From the NCBI GenBank assembly GCA_000238815.2, contig AFXB01000010.1, positions 124,001 through 188,000 on the forward strand: a stretch of DNA of 64,000 bases, in the 5' to 3' direction. The stretch comes from SAR116 cluster alpha proteobacterium HIMB100 (GTDB lineage Bacteria; Pseudomonadota; Alphaproteobacteria; Puniceispirillales; Puniceispirillaceae). The number at the start of each line of letters is the position of its first letter. Positions within the stretch are counted from its first letter, which is position 1. The notes under the pieces are model-generated. The model was not told the origin of the DNA and searched no databases. It saw only the letters and a program-made list of their open reading frames with translations. The position numbers and the translations under genes are program-made. This document shows positions 1 through 9,346 of the stretch, in pieces.

Positions 1-123
1 AAAGACGGCTTGCTGCATATTCATCTGGTCCGCGAAATCCCTGAAGCGATGAAGCCGCGCAAAATTGCGATCAATTCCGCTGAAAATCTGGTTGATATGA
101 AAAAGCGCAAAAAAGCGTCCTGA
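1..123 (+). CDS. Hsp20/IbpA small heat-shock protein, C-terminal fragment
   Basis: The window opens inside a reading frame that runs 40 residues to a TGA at 121-123. The visible part is the end of an alpha-crystallin domain (DGLLHIHLVREIPEA) followed by a short lysine-rich tail. The PRKIAI segment gives the I-x-I type motif that small heat-shock proteins use to dock onto neighbouring subunits. These proteins hold unfolding proteins in the cytoplasm in an ATP-independent way. The start and most of the domain lie outside the window, so class (IbpA versus other Hsp20) is inferred from the VREIPEAMKPRKI wording, which is typical of proteobacterial IbpA-type members. Confidence 0.8.
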   Translation, partial: KDGLLHIHLVREIPEAMKPRKIAINSAENLVDMKKRKKAS

Positions 124-150
124 CCGACGCTGAAACACTGTCCAGCACCA

Positions 151-181
151 AAAGCCCCCTGCTGCCGGTTGTGGCAGGGGC
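151..181. terminator. Likely bidirectional terminator between hsp20 and the RTX gene
   Basis: CCCCTGC (156-162) and GCAGGGG (174-180) form a 7-bp stem between two convergent genes. Read on the minus strand the stem is followed by CTTTTGG, a short U-tract; on the plus strand a T-run only appears about 12 nt later. It would therefore serve the minus-strand gene best. Hairpin seen; termination inferred. Confidence 0.45.
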
Positions 182-222
182 ACACCTCCCCATTTTTCTG
201 CTGAACATCAGATGAAATAAAG

Positions 223-1038
223 TCAGAGCACGTCTGATGAGATAGTGACGTCCCTGTATACATCAAACCAGTCCTCAACAGTGTCTTGCGTGATCAGGCT
301 ATGGTCAACACCGCACAGGAAGACCGTATTCAAATCGAACGTAGGATCATGATAGGTAAAGGTCAGGTTGGCCCCGCCGCCTTCTTGTTCTGTTGCGGCG
401 GTGAACATTATCCTAATTTCCTTATCTGCAGCAGAGGCTACGCTGTTTATCTTCATCTTTGAGATCGGCGCATTCATTGTCGGCACAACAACCCTGTCCC
501 CTTCCTGCTGGTCAAAATCAAGGATTGTATTGGTATCGTCATAAGAATCTTTTGTTATGATACTCAGGCTGAATTTGTCAGCCCCGCCGCCGCGGGTCAG
601 CACATCTTGTCCTTTTTCGCCAAAAAGCCTGTCAGCCCCGCCGCCGACATTGAGCGTGTCATCACCAAAACCGCCCCGTAAGGTATCATTCCCGCCATTA
701 CCCGAAAGGATGTCATTGCCATTTTGGCCTTTAAGAAAATTTACGCGATTGTCTCCGGTTAAGCGATCATTAAACTTACTGCCTTCAATATGGTCTAAAC
801 CGCGGACAAGGTCTGACATTTTCGGGTCTGTATGATGCCGTTCAACAGCTCGGAAACCGTCTTTATCCGCAGACACACTCAGATCGATATGAACACCTGT
901 CATATCATCCGGGCTGACAACAAAATCTGCATAGCTGAGGGTACTCCATCTGTCGCCGCCATCAATAATATCCCTGCCTGTCGCCGTCACAGCAGGCTGT
1001 CGCTTCCCCCCGTGCAACACAGAGAATTGCCTACTCAA
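223..1038 (-). CDS. Small RTX (hemolysin-type calcium-binding repeat) protein, possibly a fragment
   Basis: The 271-residue frame carries a run of glycine/aspartate nonapeptide repeats (GNDILSG, GGNDTLRG, GDDTLNVG, GADRLFG and relatives, about residues 88-150) followed by GGADKFSL and a DFDQQEGD block. This is the usual layout at the C-terminal end of RTX proteins, which bind calcium outside the cell after type I secretion. No catalytic domain is visible. The start is doubtful: 1038 is a TTG with no clear ribosome-binding site, the frame stays open upstream to a stop at 1090-1092 through a perfect inverted repeat, and the first in-frame ATG comes only near residue 47. It may be a secreted mini-RTX protein or the remnant of a larger one. 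No type I secretion genes are nearby. Confidence 0.65.
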   Translation of the reverse strand: MSRQFSVLHGGKRQPAVTATGRDIIDGGDRWSTLSYADFVVSPDDMTGVHIDLSVSADKDGFRAVERHHTDPKMSDLVRGLDHIEGSKFNDRLTGDNRVNFLKGQNGNDILSGNGGNDTLRGGFGDDTLNVGGGADRLFGEKGQDVLTRGGGADKFSLSIITKDSYDDTNTILDFDQQEGDRVVVPTMNAPISKMKINSVASAADKEIRIMFTAATEQEGGGANLTFTYHDPTFDLNTVFLCGVDHSLITQDTVEDWFDVYRDVTISSDVL

Positions 1039-1047
1039 TTTTTTGTA

Positions 1048-1086
1048 CTGGTAGAATATACAATTTTTAATTGTATATTCTACCAG
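1048..1086. repeat. Perfect 18-bp inverted repeat with 3-nt loop
   Basis: The arm at 1048-1065 (CTGGTAGAATATACAATT) is exactly complementary to 1069-1086, with TTT between. It lies at the 5' side of the RTX frame, in an AT-rich gap before the end of ppdK. No T-tract follows on either strand, so it does not look like an ordinary intrinsic terminator. It could be an operator or attenuating hairpin for the RTX gene, or a small mobile palindrome. Confidence 0.85.
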
Positions 1087-1242
1087 CGGTTATTGCTTTT
1101 ATTTTTGTTTTAATTACGCCTGTTATGCCCTTAACACACTAACATAAATCATAGATCCAAAACGAATCCGATATCACTATTTACACCCTATAAATGAAAA
1201 TAGTCTGAACGAATGAATTTTTCAAGAGGCGGCTTTACTCGG

Positions 1243-3903
1243 TTAACCTTCTGTTAAGGTTGCCTGTGCTGCGGCCAGGCGGGCAATCGGCACCCGAAAT
1301 GGTGAACAGGACACATAATCCAACCCGACCGTCTCGCAAAAGGCGACAGATTTAGGATCACCGCCATGCTCACCACAGATGCCCAGCTTGATATCGGCGC
1401 GCACGGACCGGCCTTTATCTGCACCGATGTGCACCAGCTGGCCCACCCCATCCACGTCAATGGAGACAAACGGATCTGTTTCGTAAATTTCTGCTTCCTG
1501 ATAGGCATGCATGAAATTTGCCGCATCATCGCGGCTGATGCCCAGCGCGGTCTGAGTCAGATCATTGGTCCCGAATGAGAAAAATTCGGCCTCTGCGGCC
1601 AGCTGGTCCGCACAAACCGCGGCCCGCGGCAGCTCGATCATGGTCCCGACCATATAAGAGACCTGCATACTGGACGCGGCAAACACATCTGCGGCAACCT
1701 CATCAATAATTTTGCGGCAAATCGCGATTTCAGCAGCCGTTGCTGCAAGCGGGATCATCACCTCTGGGATCGGTGCGTCTGATGTCTGGGCAACATGGAC
1801 AGCCGCTTCAAAAATAGCCCTGGCCTGCATTGCGCAAATTTCAGGATAGGTAATCGCCAGGCGACAGCCGCGATGGCCCAGCATCGGGTTCGATTCTTTC
1901 AGGCGCAGGCTGCGCTGGCGGGCCACATCGACCGAAATCCCTGCTGCCTTTGCCACATCTTCCAGCTCTGTATCTGAATGCGGCAAAAATTCATGAAGCG
2001 GCGGGTCCAGCAGACGGATGGTCACCGGCAGACCAGACATGATCTCGAATAATTCAATGAAATCCTGACGCTGCATCGGCAATAATCTGTCCAGCGCGGC
2101 CTGACGGCCGGCGGTGTCTGTGGCCATAATCATCTCGCGCATGGTGATGATCCGGTCAGCATCAAAGAACATATGTTCGGTGCGGCATAACCCGATCCCT
2201 TCAGCACCAAATTCACGGGCCATGCGTGCATCAGCCGGGGTTTCAGCATTGGTCCGTACCTTCATCCGGCGCAGATTGTCCGCCCAGCCCATCAGCACTT
2301 CAAATGCCCCGGACAGACGTGGCTGTATTTTGGCAATCTCTCCTTCATAAATCTCGCCCACACCACCATCAATCGTGATCAGATCGCCATCTTTGAATTC
2401 ATGGCTGCCGATAAATACAACTCCTGAAGCTGAATCAATACGCACATCCCCTGCCCCGGAAACACAGGGCCGACCCATGCCCCTGGCCACCACAGCGGCA
2501 TGGCTGGTCATCCCGCCACGGGCAGTCAGAATACCCGCAGCAGCATGCATGCCGTGGATATCTTCCGGGCTGGTTTCCACCCGCACAAGAATGACTGATT
2601 CCCCTTTGGCAGCTCTTGACTCCGCTTCATCAGCGGTCAGGGCGATGGTCCCGGAAGCGGCCCCTGGTGAGGCCGGCAGCCCCCGCCCCAGACAGATGCG
2701 TTCAGCATCCGGGTCAAGCGTGGGATGAAGAAGCTGATCAAGCGAATCCGGCTTTACCCGGCCAACAGACTCAGCTTTTGTAATCAGGCCTTCATCTGCC
2801 ATCTCCACAGCGATCCGCAGGGCGGCTTCTGCTGTCCGTTTACCGCTTCGGGTCTGCAGCATATAGAGCTTGTGTTTTTCAACAGTGAATTCCAGATCCT
2901 GCATATCACCATAATGACGTTCCAGCTTATCGCGGACCGCATCCAGCTGGGCAAACACCTCTGGCATCTCCTCTTCCAGAGACGCATCATCTGTTCCGCC
3001 TGACAGGCGCGCAGCTTTGGTCAAAGGCAGGGGCGTGCGAATACCGGCGACCACATCCTCCCCCTGGGCATTAATCAGAAATTCGCCATAAAACTGATTT
3101 TCGCCAGTAGAGGGATTACGGGTGAAAGCAACACCGGTTGCACAGTCATTACCCATATTACCGAACACCATGGCCTGGACATTCACAGCTGTACCCCAGG
3201 CAGCCGGAATATCATTCAAGCGGCGATAGGTGATGGCCCGGTTATTCATCCAGCTGGCAAAAACCGCCCCGACCGCGCCCCATAGCTGGTCCATCGGATT
3301 TTGCGGGAAAGGCTGGCCGGTTTCCTGTTGAACAATTTGTTTATACTGATCGCACAGACCGCGCAGATCATCTGCGCTCAGCTCAGTATCCTGAGACAAG
3401 CCGTTGGCCAGTTTGATATCTTCCAGCGCATCTTCAAACAGGCCATGATCCACATCCAGAACCACATCGCCATACATCTGTATAAAGCGGCGATAGCTGT
3501 CATAGGCAAAGCGGGCATCCCCACTTGCCCCGGCCAGACCAGCGGCGGTTTCATCGTTCAGACCCAGATTGAGGACAGTATCCATCATGCCCGGCATTGA
3601 CGCACGCGCCCCGGAACGGACCGAAAGCAATAGCGGATTGCGGGCATCCGCAAACTGGCGGCCTGTTTCTGCCTCTACTGTTTTCAGGGCAGCTTCGACC
3701 TGGGCCGTCAGTGCTTCAGGATAGCTGTGGTCACGATCATAATAATAGGTGCAGACTTCTGTGGTGACCGTAAAACCTGGCGGCACAGGCAGACCCAATG
3801 TGGCCATTTCAGCCAGATTTGCCCCCTTGCCGCCAAGCAGGTTACGCATTGAGGCTTCACCATCACAAGCCTCTGCTCCAAAAGAATATACCCATTTTGT
3901 CAT
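1243..3903 (-). CDS. ppdK: Pyruvate, phosphate dikinase
   Basis: This 886-residue protein matches the full length of PPDK, which interconverts pyruvate + ATP + Pi with phosphoenolpyruvate + AMP + PPi in the cytoplasm. The N-terminal ATP-grasp domain begins with GGKGANLAEM near residue 25. The swivelling domain has the phosphorylated histidine in GGMTSHAAVVARGMG near residue 465. The C-terminal PEP/pyruvate barrel ends with GICGEHGG near residue 840, carrying the catalytic cysteine. The ATG at 3903 has a GGAG about 11 nt upstream. It lies downstream of glyQ-glyS on the same strand after an 85-nt gap, an order common in alphaproteobacteria. It supports gluconeogenesis or a PPi-linked glycolysis. 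Nothing looks truncated. Confidence 0.97.
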   Translation of the reverse strand: MTKWVYSFGAEACDGEASMRNLLGGKGANLAEMATLGLPVPPGFTVTTEVCTYYYDRDHSYPEALTAQVEAALKTVEAETGRQFADARNPLLLSVRSGARASMPGMMDTVLNLGLNDETAAGLAGASGDARFAYDSYRRFIQMYGDVVLDVDHGLFEDALEDIKLANGLSQDTELSADDLRGLCDQYKQIVQQETGQPFPQNPMDQLWGAVGAVFASWMNNRAITYRRLNDIPAAWGTAVNVQAMVFGNMGNDCATGVAFTRNPSTGENQFYGEFLINAQGEDVVAGIRTPLPLTKAARLSGGTDDASLEEEMPEVFAQLDAVRDKLERHYGDMQDLEFTVEKHKLYMLQTRSGKRTAEAALRIAVEMADEGLITKAESVGRVKPDSLDQLLHPTLDPDAERICLGRGLPASPGAASGTIALTADEAESRAAKGESVILVRVETSPEDIHGMHAAAGILTARGGMTSHAAVVARGMGRPCVSGAGDVRIDSASGVVFIGSHEFKDGDLITIDGGVGEIYEGEIAKIQPRLSGAFEVLMGWADNLRRMKVRTNAETPADARMAREFGAEGIGLCRTEHMFFDADRIITMREMIMATDTAGRQAALDRLLPMQRQDFIELFEIMSGLPVTIRLLDPPLHEFLPHSDTELEDVAKAAGISVDVARQRSLRLKESNPMLGHRGCRLAITYPEICAMQARAIFEAAVHVAQTSDAPIPEVMIPLAATAAEIAICRKIIDEVAADVFAASSMQVSYMVGTMIELPRAAVCADQLAAEAEFFSFGTNDLTQTALGISRDDAANFMHAYQEAEIYETDPFVSIDVDGVGQLVHIGADKGRSVRADIKLGICGEHGGDPKSVAFCETVGLDYVSCSPFRVPIARLAAAQATLTEG

Positions 3904-3988
3904 GTTGATCTGTCTCCGCCTATCTGTTCAGCGTTTCCATTGTTAACATGCAAAGCCGGTCCCCATCCCTCCAGTTTGCACCTTTGTC

Positions 3989-6079
3989 TCAACCTTCAAG
4001 CTGGTTGAAATCTGCTATCATCTGCATCCGTATGAGCACCGCAGCCAGCAACGCCAGACGGTTTGCGCGGACGCCAGCATCATCAGCATTCACCACAACA
4101 GCGTCAAAGAAGCTGTCAATTGGCCCAGAAAGTGCCGCCAGAGCCTGCATCGCCTGGTGAATATCCTGCTGATCCCGGCCAACCGCATCCGGCAAAGCAT
4201 TGACAGCCTGATGAAGGGCTATTTCAGCAGGGTCTGTAAATAAGCCATCATCACATTCAGCTGATAAGTGTGTCCCCTTTTTTTCTTCTGCCGCCAGAAT
4301 TGACGCCACACGCCGCCAGCCGCCCGCCAACCGGGAACCGTCTTCGGTCTTCAAAAACCCGTCCAGAGCTGTGGCCAGACGCATCCACCGGCGCAAATCA
4401 CCAACCGCCCCTGCAGGTACCAGCGCCAGCACAGCGGCCACCACATCATGAGCCAGGCCCGCATCACGCAGCTTCACCCGCAAACGATCAAGGATAAACC
4501 CAGGCAGATCAGCATCCACACCATCAACCTTATGCCCGTCAGCGGCATGAAGCGCCGCTGCATCAGCCAGCAGCCCATCCAGCGATATATCCAGATCAGC
4601 TTCATCCAGAATCCGCAAAATGCCCAGCGCTGCCCGGCGCAGGGCAAAGGGATCACGCGATCCGGTCGGTTTCGCCCCAATCCCGAAAAAACCGACAAGC
4701 GTGTCTATCTTATCTGCCAGAGAGACGATTTGGCCATAGAAGCTGGCAGGCATAGCATCAGATGGGCCTTGCGGGCGATAATGTTCAGTAATGGCTGCGG
4801 CCACCTCGGCAGCCTCGCCAGCGGCAGCTGCATAATAGCCGCCCATAATGCCCTGTAATTCAGGAAATTCACCCACCATACCGGTGACCAGATCAGCCTT
4901 GGCCAATAAGGCTGCCCGACGGGCCAGCACGGCATCTGCGCCTTGTGTCTGGTTCGCGATTGTGCCGGCCAAAGCCGCCATCCGTTCTGCCTTGGCTGCA
5001 AGCGTGCCCAGACCGTCATAAAAGGTAACCGCGCCCAGCTTGTCCTGATAATCAGCAAGCGGCGTCTGGCGGTCCACATCATAAAAGAATTCCGCATCAG
5101 ACAGGCGGGCCCGCAACACCCGTTCATTGCCTGCTGCAATCAGCTTATCATTTTGGAGATCTGATACGCGGTTGGCGACCGTCATGAAATAAGGCGCCAG
5201 CTGGTCAGCCCGGCCACTAGCTGAAGCAGCAAAGAATTTCTGATGTACCCGCATAGAGGTGACCAGCACTTCTGGCGGAAGGGTCATAAAGTCAGGTTCA
5301 ATCTGACCAATAATGGTGGTGGGCCATTCCACAAGACCAGTGATTTCGTCCAGCAACCCGTCATCAGCCACAGGCCTGAGAGATTTGGCAGCCGCAGCTT
5401 GCTCCAGCTGGTTGGCGATCAGCGCACGGCGCTGGTGATGATCAACCAGAACATGTACATCTTTCATATCGTGCAGATAGCGGTCAAAGTCAGACAGCTG
5501 CACAGGGTCTGCAGGATAGAACGGATGGCCGTCAGTTTCTGCCCCAAAGGAGATCGCCTGGCCCCCGCCCAGATCAAGCTGGCCAAGGACAGGCTGGCCA
5601 TCCAGCAGCATATTCACCCGGTGAAGCGGACGCACCCAGGCAAAGCTGCTGGTTGCCCAACGCTGGCTTTTCGGCCAGGGAAAATCAGCCAGCACCGCAC
5701 ACAGAACAGAAGGCAGGCTGTCTGCCAGAACCGCTCCTTTAAGGTCCAGAACCGCAAAGAAAAATGTGCCTTTTTCGGTTTCCCGGCTTTCAAGCTGATC
5801 GCGGGCAAGGCCTGTTGACTGGCAGAATCCGTCAATTGCTTTGTCCGGCGCATCTGTGCGCGGGCCGCGCCGTTCAGTGCGGCTGTCTGGCAAGGCGTCC
5901 TCAAGTCCGGCAATCTCTACCGCCATATGACGCGGGCTGACCGCTGCGCGCCCGGGTGTGGCGGTAAAGCCCAATCCGCTTAAGCCGGCGCAAAGCCCCT
6001 GCATTAGATCAGAAATCGCCTTACCCTGCAGACGGGCCGGAATTTCCTCGCAGCCTAATTCAACAAACAGCGTGCTCAT
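3989..6079 (-). CDS. glyS: Glycine--tRNA ligase beta subunit
   Basis: The 696-residue product is the beta chain of the bacterial (alpha-beta)2 glycyl-tRNA synthetase and is needed for tRNA recognition and full activity. The start [16 protein letters not shown] and the later [15 protein letters not shown] and [17 protein letters not shown] blocks are family hallmarks. I chose the ATG at 6079, not an earlier in-frame start at 6115, because it overlaps the glyQ stop by four bases (ATGA) and begins at the conserved N-terminus. It is translationally coupled to glyQ. Confidence 0.97.
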   Translation of the reverse strand: MSTLFVELGCEEIPARLQGKAISDLMQGLCAGLSGLGFTATPGRAAVSPRHMAVEIAGLEDALPDSRTERRGPRTDAPDKAIDGFCQSTGLARDQLESRETEKGTFFFAVLDLKGAVLADSLPSVLCAVLADFPWPKSQRWATSSFAWVRPLHRVNMLLDGQPVLGQLDLGGGQAISFGAETDGHPFYPADPVQLSDFDRYLHDMKDVHVLVDHHQRRALIANQLEQAAAAKSLRPVADDGLLDEITGLVEWPTTIIGQIEPDFMTLPPEVLVTSMRVHQKFFAASASGRADQLAPYFMTVANRVSDLQNDKLIAAGNERVLRARLSDAEFFYDVDRQTPLADYQDKLGAVTFYDGLGTLAAKAERMAALAGTIANQTQGADAVLARRAALLAKADLVTGMVGEFPELQGIMGGYYAAAAGEAAEVAAAITEHYRPQGPSDAMPASFYGQIVSLADKIDTLVGFFGIGAKPTGSRDPFALRRAALGILRILDEADLDISLDGLLADAAALHAADGHKVDGVDADLPGFILDRLRVKLRDAGLAHDVVAAVLALVPAGAVGDLRRWMRLATALDGFLKTEDGSRLAGGWRRVASILAAEEKKGTHLSAECDDGLFTDPAEIALHQAVNALPDAVGRDQQDIHQAMQALAALSGPIDSFFDAVVVNADDAGVRANRLALLAAVLIRMQMIADFNQLEG

Positions 6080-6963
6080 GCTCTGGGCTCCTGTATGCTG
6101 GCCTGACCGACCCATGCCTCACAACAGCCTTTGGCCAGGGTACGGACCCGGCCAATATAGGCCTGGCGTTCACTGACGGAGATCACCCCGCGCGCATCCA
6201 GCAGATTGAACAGATGGCTGGCTTTCATACATTGGTCATAGGCAGGCAGGGCTAATTGCTGGTCCAGCAATAAGCGGCATTCTGCTTCTGCATCCCTGAA
6301 ATGCTGAAACAGCGTATCGGTGCTGGCATGTTCAAAATTCCAGGCGGAAAATTCAACTTCTGCGCGGTGGAAAATATCGCCATAGGATTTACCACCCTGA
6401 TCAGCGGGCACACCATCCCAATCCAGATCATAGACGTTTTCAACGCCCTGAATAAACATGGCCAGACGTTCAAGGCCATAGGTCAGTTCCAGCGGTACAG
6501 GGCTGCACTCCAGCCCGCCAACCTGTTGGAAATAGGTAAATTGAGAGATTTCCATGCCATCACACCAGACCTCCCAGCCGAGGCCCCAGGCGCCAAGCGT
6601 TGGTGATTCCCAGTCATCCTCGACAAAGCGTATATCATGGGCATGCACATCAAGCCCGATTGCCGCCAAAGAGCCCAGATAGAGCTGCTGGCTGTCTGGC
6701 GGGGATGGTTTCATGATGGTCTGGAACTGGTAATAATGCTGCAGCCGGTTCGGGTTTTCCCCATATCGCCCATCTGTAGGTCTGCGCGATGGCTGGACAT
6801 AGGCCGCCTTCCAGACCGCATCAGGGCCCAGTGCACGCAAGGTTGTGGCCGGGTGAAACGTACCTGCCCCCACTTCCATATCATAGGGCTGAAGAATGAC
6901 GCAGCCCTGGTCTGCCCAGTAGCGCTGCAGATTTAAAATAATCGATTGGAAATCAGTTTTCAT
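6076..6963 (-). CDS. glyQ: Glycine--tRNA ligase alpha subunit
   Basis: The 295-residue protein is the catalytic alpha chain of bacterial glycyl-tRNA synthetase, a class II enzyme. Visible family blocks include the N-terminal [35 protein letters not shown] and [17 protein letters not shown]. It acts in the cytoplasm with GlyS, whose start codon overlaps its stop. It is the first gene of the glyQ-glyS pair, with an 82-nt gap to the small membrane protein gene upstream. No T-box or other leader element was recognised in that gap. Confidence 0.97.
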   Translation of the reverse strand: MKTDFQSIILNLQRYWADQGCVILQPYDMEVGAGTFHPATTLRALGPDAVWKAAYVQPSRRPTDGRYGENPNRLQHYYQFQTIMKPSPPDSQQLYLGSLAAIGLDVHAHDIRFVEDDWESPTLGAWGLGWEVWCDGMEISQFTYFQQVGGLECSPVPLELTYGLERLAMFIQGVENVYDLDWDGVPADQGGKSYGDIFHRAEVEFSAWNFEHASTDTLFQHFRDAEAECRLLLDQQLALPAYDQCMKASHLFNLLDARGVISVSERQAYIGRVRTLAKGCCEAWVGQASIQEPRA

Positions 6964-7045
6964 AAGGTCAAAAACAGGATTTTACATCCGGCATCAGGGC
7001 GGTCCATAATTCTGGTCTGAACGATAGAGGCAAAGCAGGCAAAAA

Positions 7046-7267
7046 TCAACTGTTCAAGGGGCAGTCTGATTTGGCGCACCCTCCGGCTGGCACAAAGGCG
7101 CCGCATTGGTCGCATTCGGTCAGCTCAACTGACTGTTGTGCGCCAGTTTCTGCTTCGTCATTGCGCTGTTCAGCACGCGTCTGATTGCGTCTGTCGATCA
7201 GGCGGAAGACCAGCCATACGGCCCATAACAGGCCAAATAACATAATTAATTTCGGAAGTGAAAACAC
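7046..7267 (-). CDS. Small membrane protein with cysteine cluster (PP0621-like)
   Basis: I read a 73-residue protein starting at a GTG (7265-7267) with AGGA about ten bases upstream. An open start at 7336 would run into the S49 gene. One N-terminal membrane helix (LPKLIMLFGLLWAVWLVF) is followed by a charged linker and a C-terminal CxxCG...C...C cluster (CDQCGAFVPAGGCAKSDC) that could bind zinc. This layout resembles the short PP0621-type proteins of unknown function. It lies between the S49 peptidase and glyQ on the same strand, so it is probably cotranscribed. The role is unknown. Confidence 0.6.
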   Translation of the reverse strand: MFSLPKLIMLFGLLWAVWLVFRLIDRRNQTRAEQRNDEAETGAQQSVELTECDQCGAFVPAGGCAKSDCPLNS

Positions 7268-7314
7268 AATAGAAAATCCTGTATCGCGCTGTCTTTGGGG
7301 TATATCACCGCCGC

Positions 7315-8157
7315 TTACAGACCAAAACGTTGCCAATGAGCGCGGTGTTCAATATGCGCCGCCAAATGATCAGCAGCAGCCTGTCCGGCAGCTGCACCTG
7401 CAGTACCGCCAAAGGACAGCAGCTGGCGTTTTGGCTGAATTGCAACAAGGTCAAGCTGATCGCCGAACCGTTCTGCCAGCACATCATGCATTACCCCCAG
7501 CCCGTCCACCAAACCGAGTTCCATCGCCTTTGTCCCGGTCCAGAAACGGCCACTGAATAATTCATCCTCAGATGCAGCCAGGCGGCTGCCCCGGCGGGAT
7601 TTCACCTGTTCAATAAACGTCTGGTGAATGTCAGACTGCAGATCCTTCAGATAGGCAATATCTTCTTCCACCTCTGGCCGGAACGGATCCAAAATCGATT
7701 TTGATTTGCCAGACGTATAGATGCGGCGTTCAACCCCCAGCTTTTCCAGTGCCTGCGGAAAACCAAAGCCAGCAGAGATCACCCCGATAGACCCAATCAT
7801 GGACGCCTGATTTGCATAAATTTCGTCAGCGGCAGTGGCCAGCCAATAGCCGCCTGAGGCCGCCACATCCTCGCAAAAGGCCAGCACAGGCACATTATGT
7901 TTTTTGGCCAGCTGGCGAATCCGGGCCCCGATTAGCGCGGATTGCACAGGCGAGCCACCAGGAGAATTAATCACCAGCACCACAGCCTTTATACGGCGCA
8001 CAGCAAAGGCCTTTTTCAGCAATGGATCAATCGATTCCAGATTCAGCCCCCGGCGCAACGGGCTGCCGCCCGTGGCGATGACCCCGGCCAGGCGCACCAC
8101 CGCCACACGCGGTATGCTTGATTTCCAGAACATCAGCCTTCGAAGACCTGTCTTCAT
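7315..8157 (-). CDS. S49 family peptidase (SppA/SohB-like)
   Basis: This 280-residue protein belongs to the S49 serine peptidases, which cleave signal peptides left in the membrane. The conserved VLVINSPGGSP segment, the nucleophile serine in VAASGGYW near residue 100, and SMIGSIGVISAGFG are all present. SGKSKSILDPFRPE near residue 150 probably carries the lysine base. It is the single-domain short form. There is no obvious N-terminal membrane helix, only a short basic stretch. It follows the TrmN6-like gene on the minus strand and precedes the small cysteine-cluster protein. The exact substrate is not deducible. Confidence 0.9.
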   Translation of the reverse strand: MKTGLRRLMFWKSSIPRVAVVRLAGVIATGGSPLRRGLNLESIDPLLKKAFAVRRIKAVVLVINSPGGSPVQSALIGARIRQLAKKHNVPVLAFCEDVAASGGYWLATAADEIYANQASMIGSIGVISAGFGFPQALEKLGVERRIYTSGKSKSILDPFRPEVEEDIAYLKDLQSDIHQTFIEQVKSRRGSRLAASEDELFSGRFWTGTKAMELGLVDGLGVMHDVLAERFGDQLDLVAIQPKRQLLSFGGTAGAAAGQAAADHLAAHIEHRAHWQRFGL

Positions 8158-8188
8158 TTCTATTCCCCTGTGCTGAAGCCGCTGACCA

Positions 8189-8995
8189 TCAGGGCTGCAG
8201 ATGCGCGGTTGCCGGATGACGAAGCGGCAACGCGTCCCCTTTCATAACGCGGCGCGCTTCCGGCGTCAAAGCCCCGCCCGGATGATGCAGAACCAGCCCC
8301 GGCAACAACGCCATGCCGCCTTTGACCCCGGCCCGGGCCGTGATGATCATCCGGATCGCCGGGCTGCCGCGAAAAGACCAGAGCGGATGCAATAACAGCT
8401 CTCCTGCACCGCCATCATCCAGCGCCCGCATGACCTCATCTGTTCTGTCTGCACGAACAATGAATGTCACCCGGCCTTTTGGCCGGACAGCCCAGAGCGC
8501 AACAGCCACCCAACTGGCCAAGGCCGCATCATCTGCGTAATGCGCCTGCATCCGCCGCCGCGAACGGGAGGGCGCATCAGACCCATGATGAAAGGGCGGA
8601 TTGGCAAAAACCTGATCAAATGATCCGCTCAGCATCGAGGGCAGCGACAGCACATCCCCCTGATAAGGACGGATGGCCTCTGTCCGGCCATTTGACGCAA
8701 TATTGTGGCACAGCAACTCATAGCTGGCCTGGTCCTGTTCCACCGCGGTGACATGGATGCCGGACAAACGCTGGCAGACCGCCAGAGACACGCCGCCGAC
8801 CCCGGCCCCCATATCCAGCGCGCGCACCGCCCGCTGCCCGCCAGAGATGCTGGCAGCAAGCATCACCGCATCTGTGCCAATCCGGTATCCGTCACGGGGC
8901 TGGCGAACAGAGATCTGGCCAGACAAAAAGCTGTCTTCAGTGATGTTCTGGCCCGGTTCAGGCGGCACAGACCCGGCATTATCGTCAGTCGTCAT
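8189..8995 (-). CDS. TrmN6-like tRNA (adenine-N6) methyltransferase
   Basis: The 268-residue protein has a class I SAM-binding motif (LDMGAGVGGVSLAV, about residue 65) and the NPPF catalytic motif (VFANPPFHHG) that marks N6-adenine or exocyclic amine methyltransferases. The N-terminal SVRQPRDGYRIGTDAVML segment is typical of the YfiC/TrmN6 group, which methylates A37 of tRNA-Val. I chose the ATG at 8995, which has AAGG upstream, over an ATG five codons earlier. It overlaps the DUF2007 gene by 11 bases and is followed by the S49 peptidase. Substrate assignment is by family only. Confidence 0.85.
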   Translation of the reverse strand: MTTDDNAGSVPPEPGQNITEDSFLSGQISVRQPRDGYRIGTDAVMLAASISGGQRAVRALDMGAGVGGVSLAVCQRLSGIHVTAVEQDQASYELLCHNIASNGRTEAIRPYQGDVLSLPSMLSGSFDQVFANPPFHHGSDAPSRSRRRMQAHYADDAALASWVAVALWAVRPKGRVTFIVRADRTDEVMRALDDGGAGELLLHPLWSFRGSPAIRMIITARAGVKGGMALLPGLVLHHPGGALTPEARRVMKGDALPLRHPATAHLQP

Positions 8996-9200
8996 AGAGC
9001 TGGCCTTCATCTCTCAGCAGATTGCGTGCCGGCCGTAACCAGCCCGGCCCCACCATCACCCGGCGCGGGAACGCCCCAATCCCGGCTTCCAGTGCGGCCA
9101 TATGCTGGTCAAACACAACATGCGGGATATGCGCGTCATCCAGCAGAGATTGCAGCAAGGTCAGGCGGACCGGGTCAGTAGTTTTTACAAGACATTCCAT
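8985..9200 (-). CDS. DUF2007 domain protein
   Basis: The 71-residue protein matches the short DUF2007 family (putative signal-transducing protein). Visible features are the N-terminal MECLVKTTDPVRLTLLQSLL helix, VVFDQHMA, and the RRVMVGPGWLRPARNLL block. Its function is not established. It is the first gene of a minus-strand run (DUF2007, methyltransferase, S49 peptidase) and is divergent from ispB, a neighbourhood common in alphaproteobacteria. Confidence 0.85.
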   Translation of the reverse strand: MECLVKTTDPVRLTLLQSLLDDAHIPHVVFDQHMAALEAGIGAFPRRVMVGPGWLRPARNLLRDEGQLYDD

Positions 9201-9262
9201 AATCCTGATTATCGGTCAGTTGAGCTGATTTTCCAAGTCCTGAAACAGCAGTTGATTTTTGC

Positions 9263-9291
9263 TTGCACAAGCCTGCTGATCAGCTTAGTTA
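9263..9291 (+). promoter_or_regulatory. Candidate sigma-70 promoter for ispB
   Basis: TTGCAC (9263-9268), a 17-base spacer, then TAGTTA (9286-9291), 55 bases before the ispB ATG. The leader then contains a perfect 6-bp GC hairpin (9302-9317, GCCCCG/CGGGGC with a GTAA loop) and a T-run at 9330-9336. Sites were read by eye. Confidence 0.4.
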
Positions 9292-9346
9292 ACCCAGCAG
9301 GGCCCCGGTAACGGGGCAGATAGAACAGATTTTTTTAGCCTGCTGA

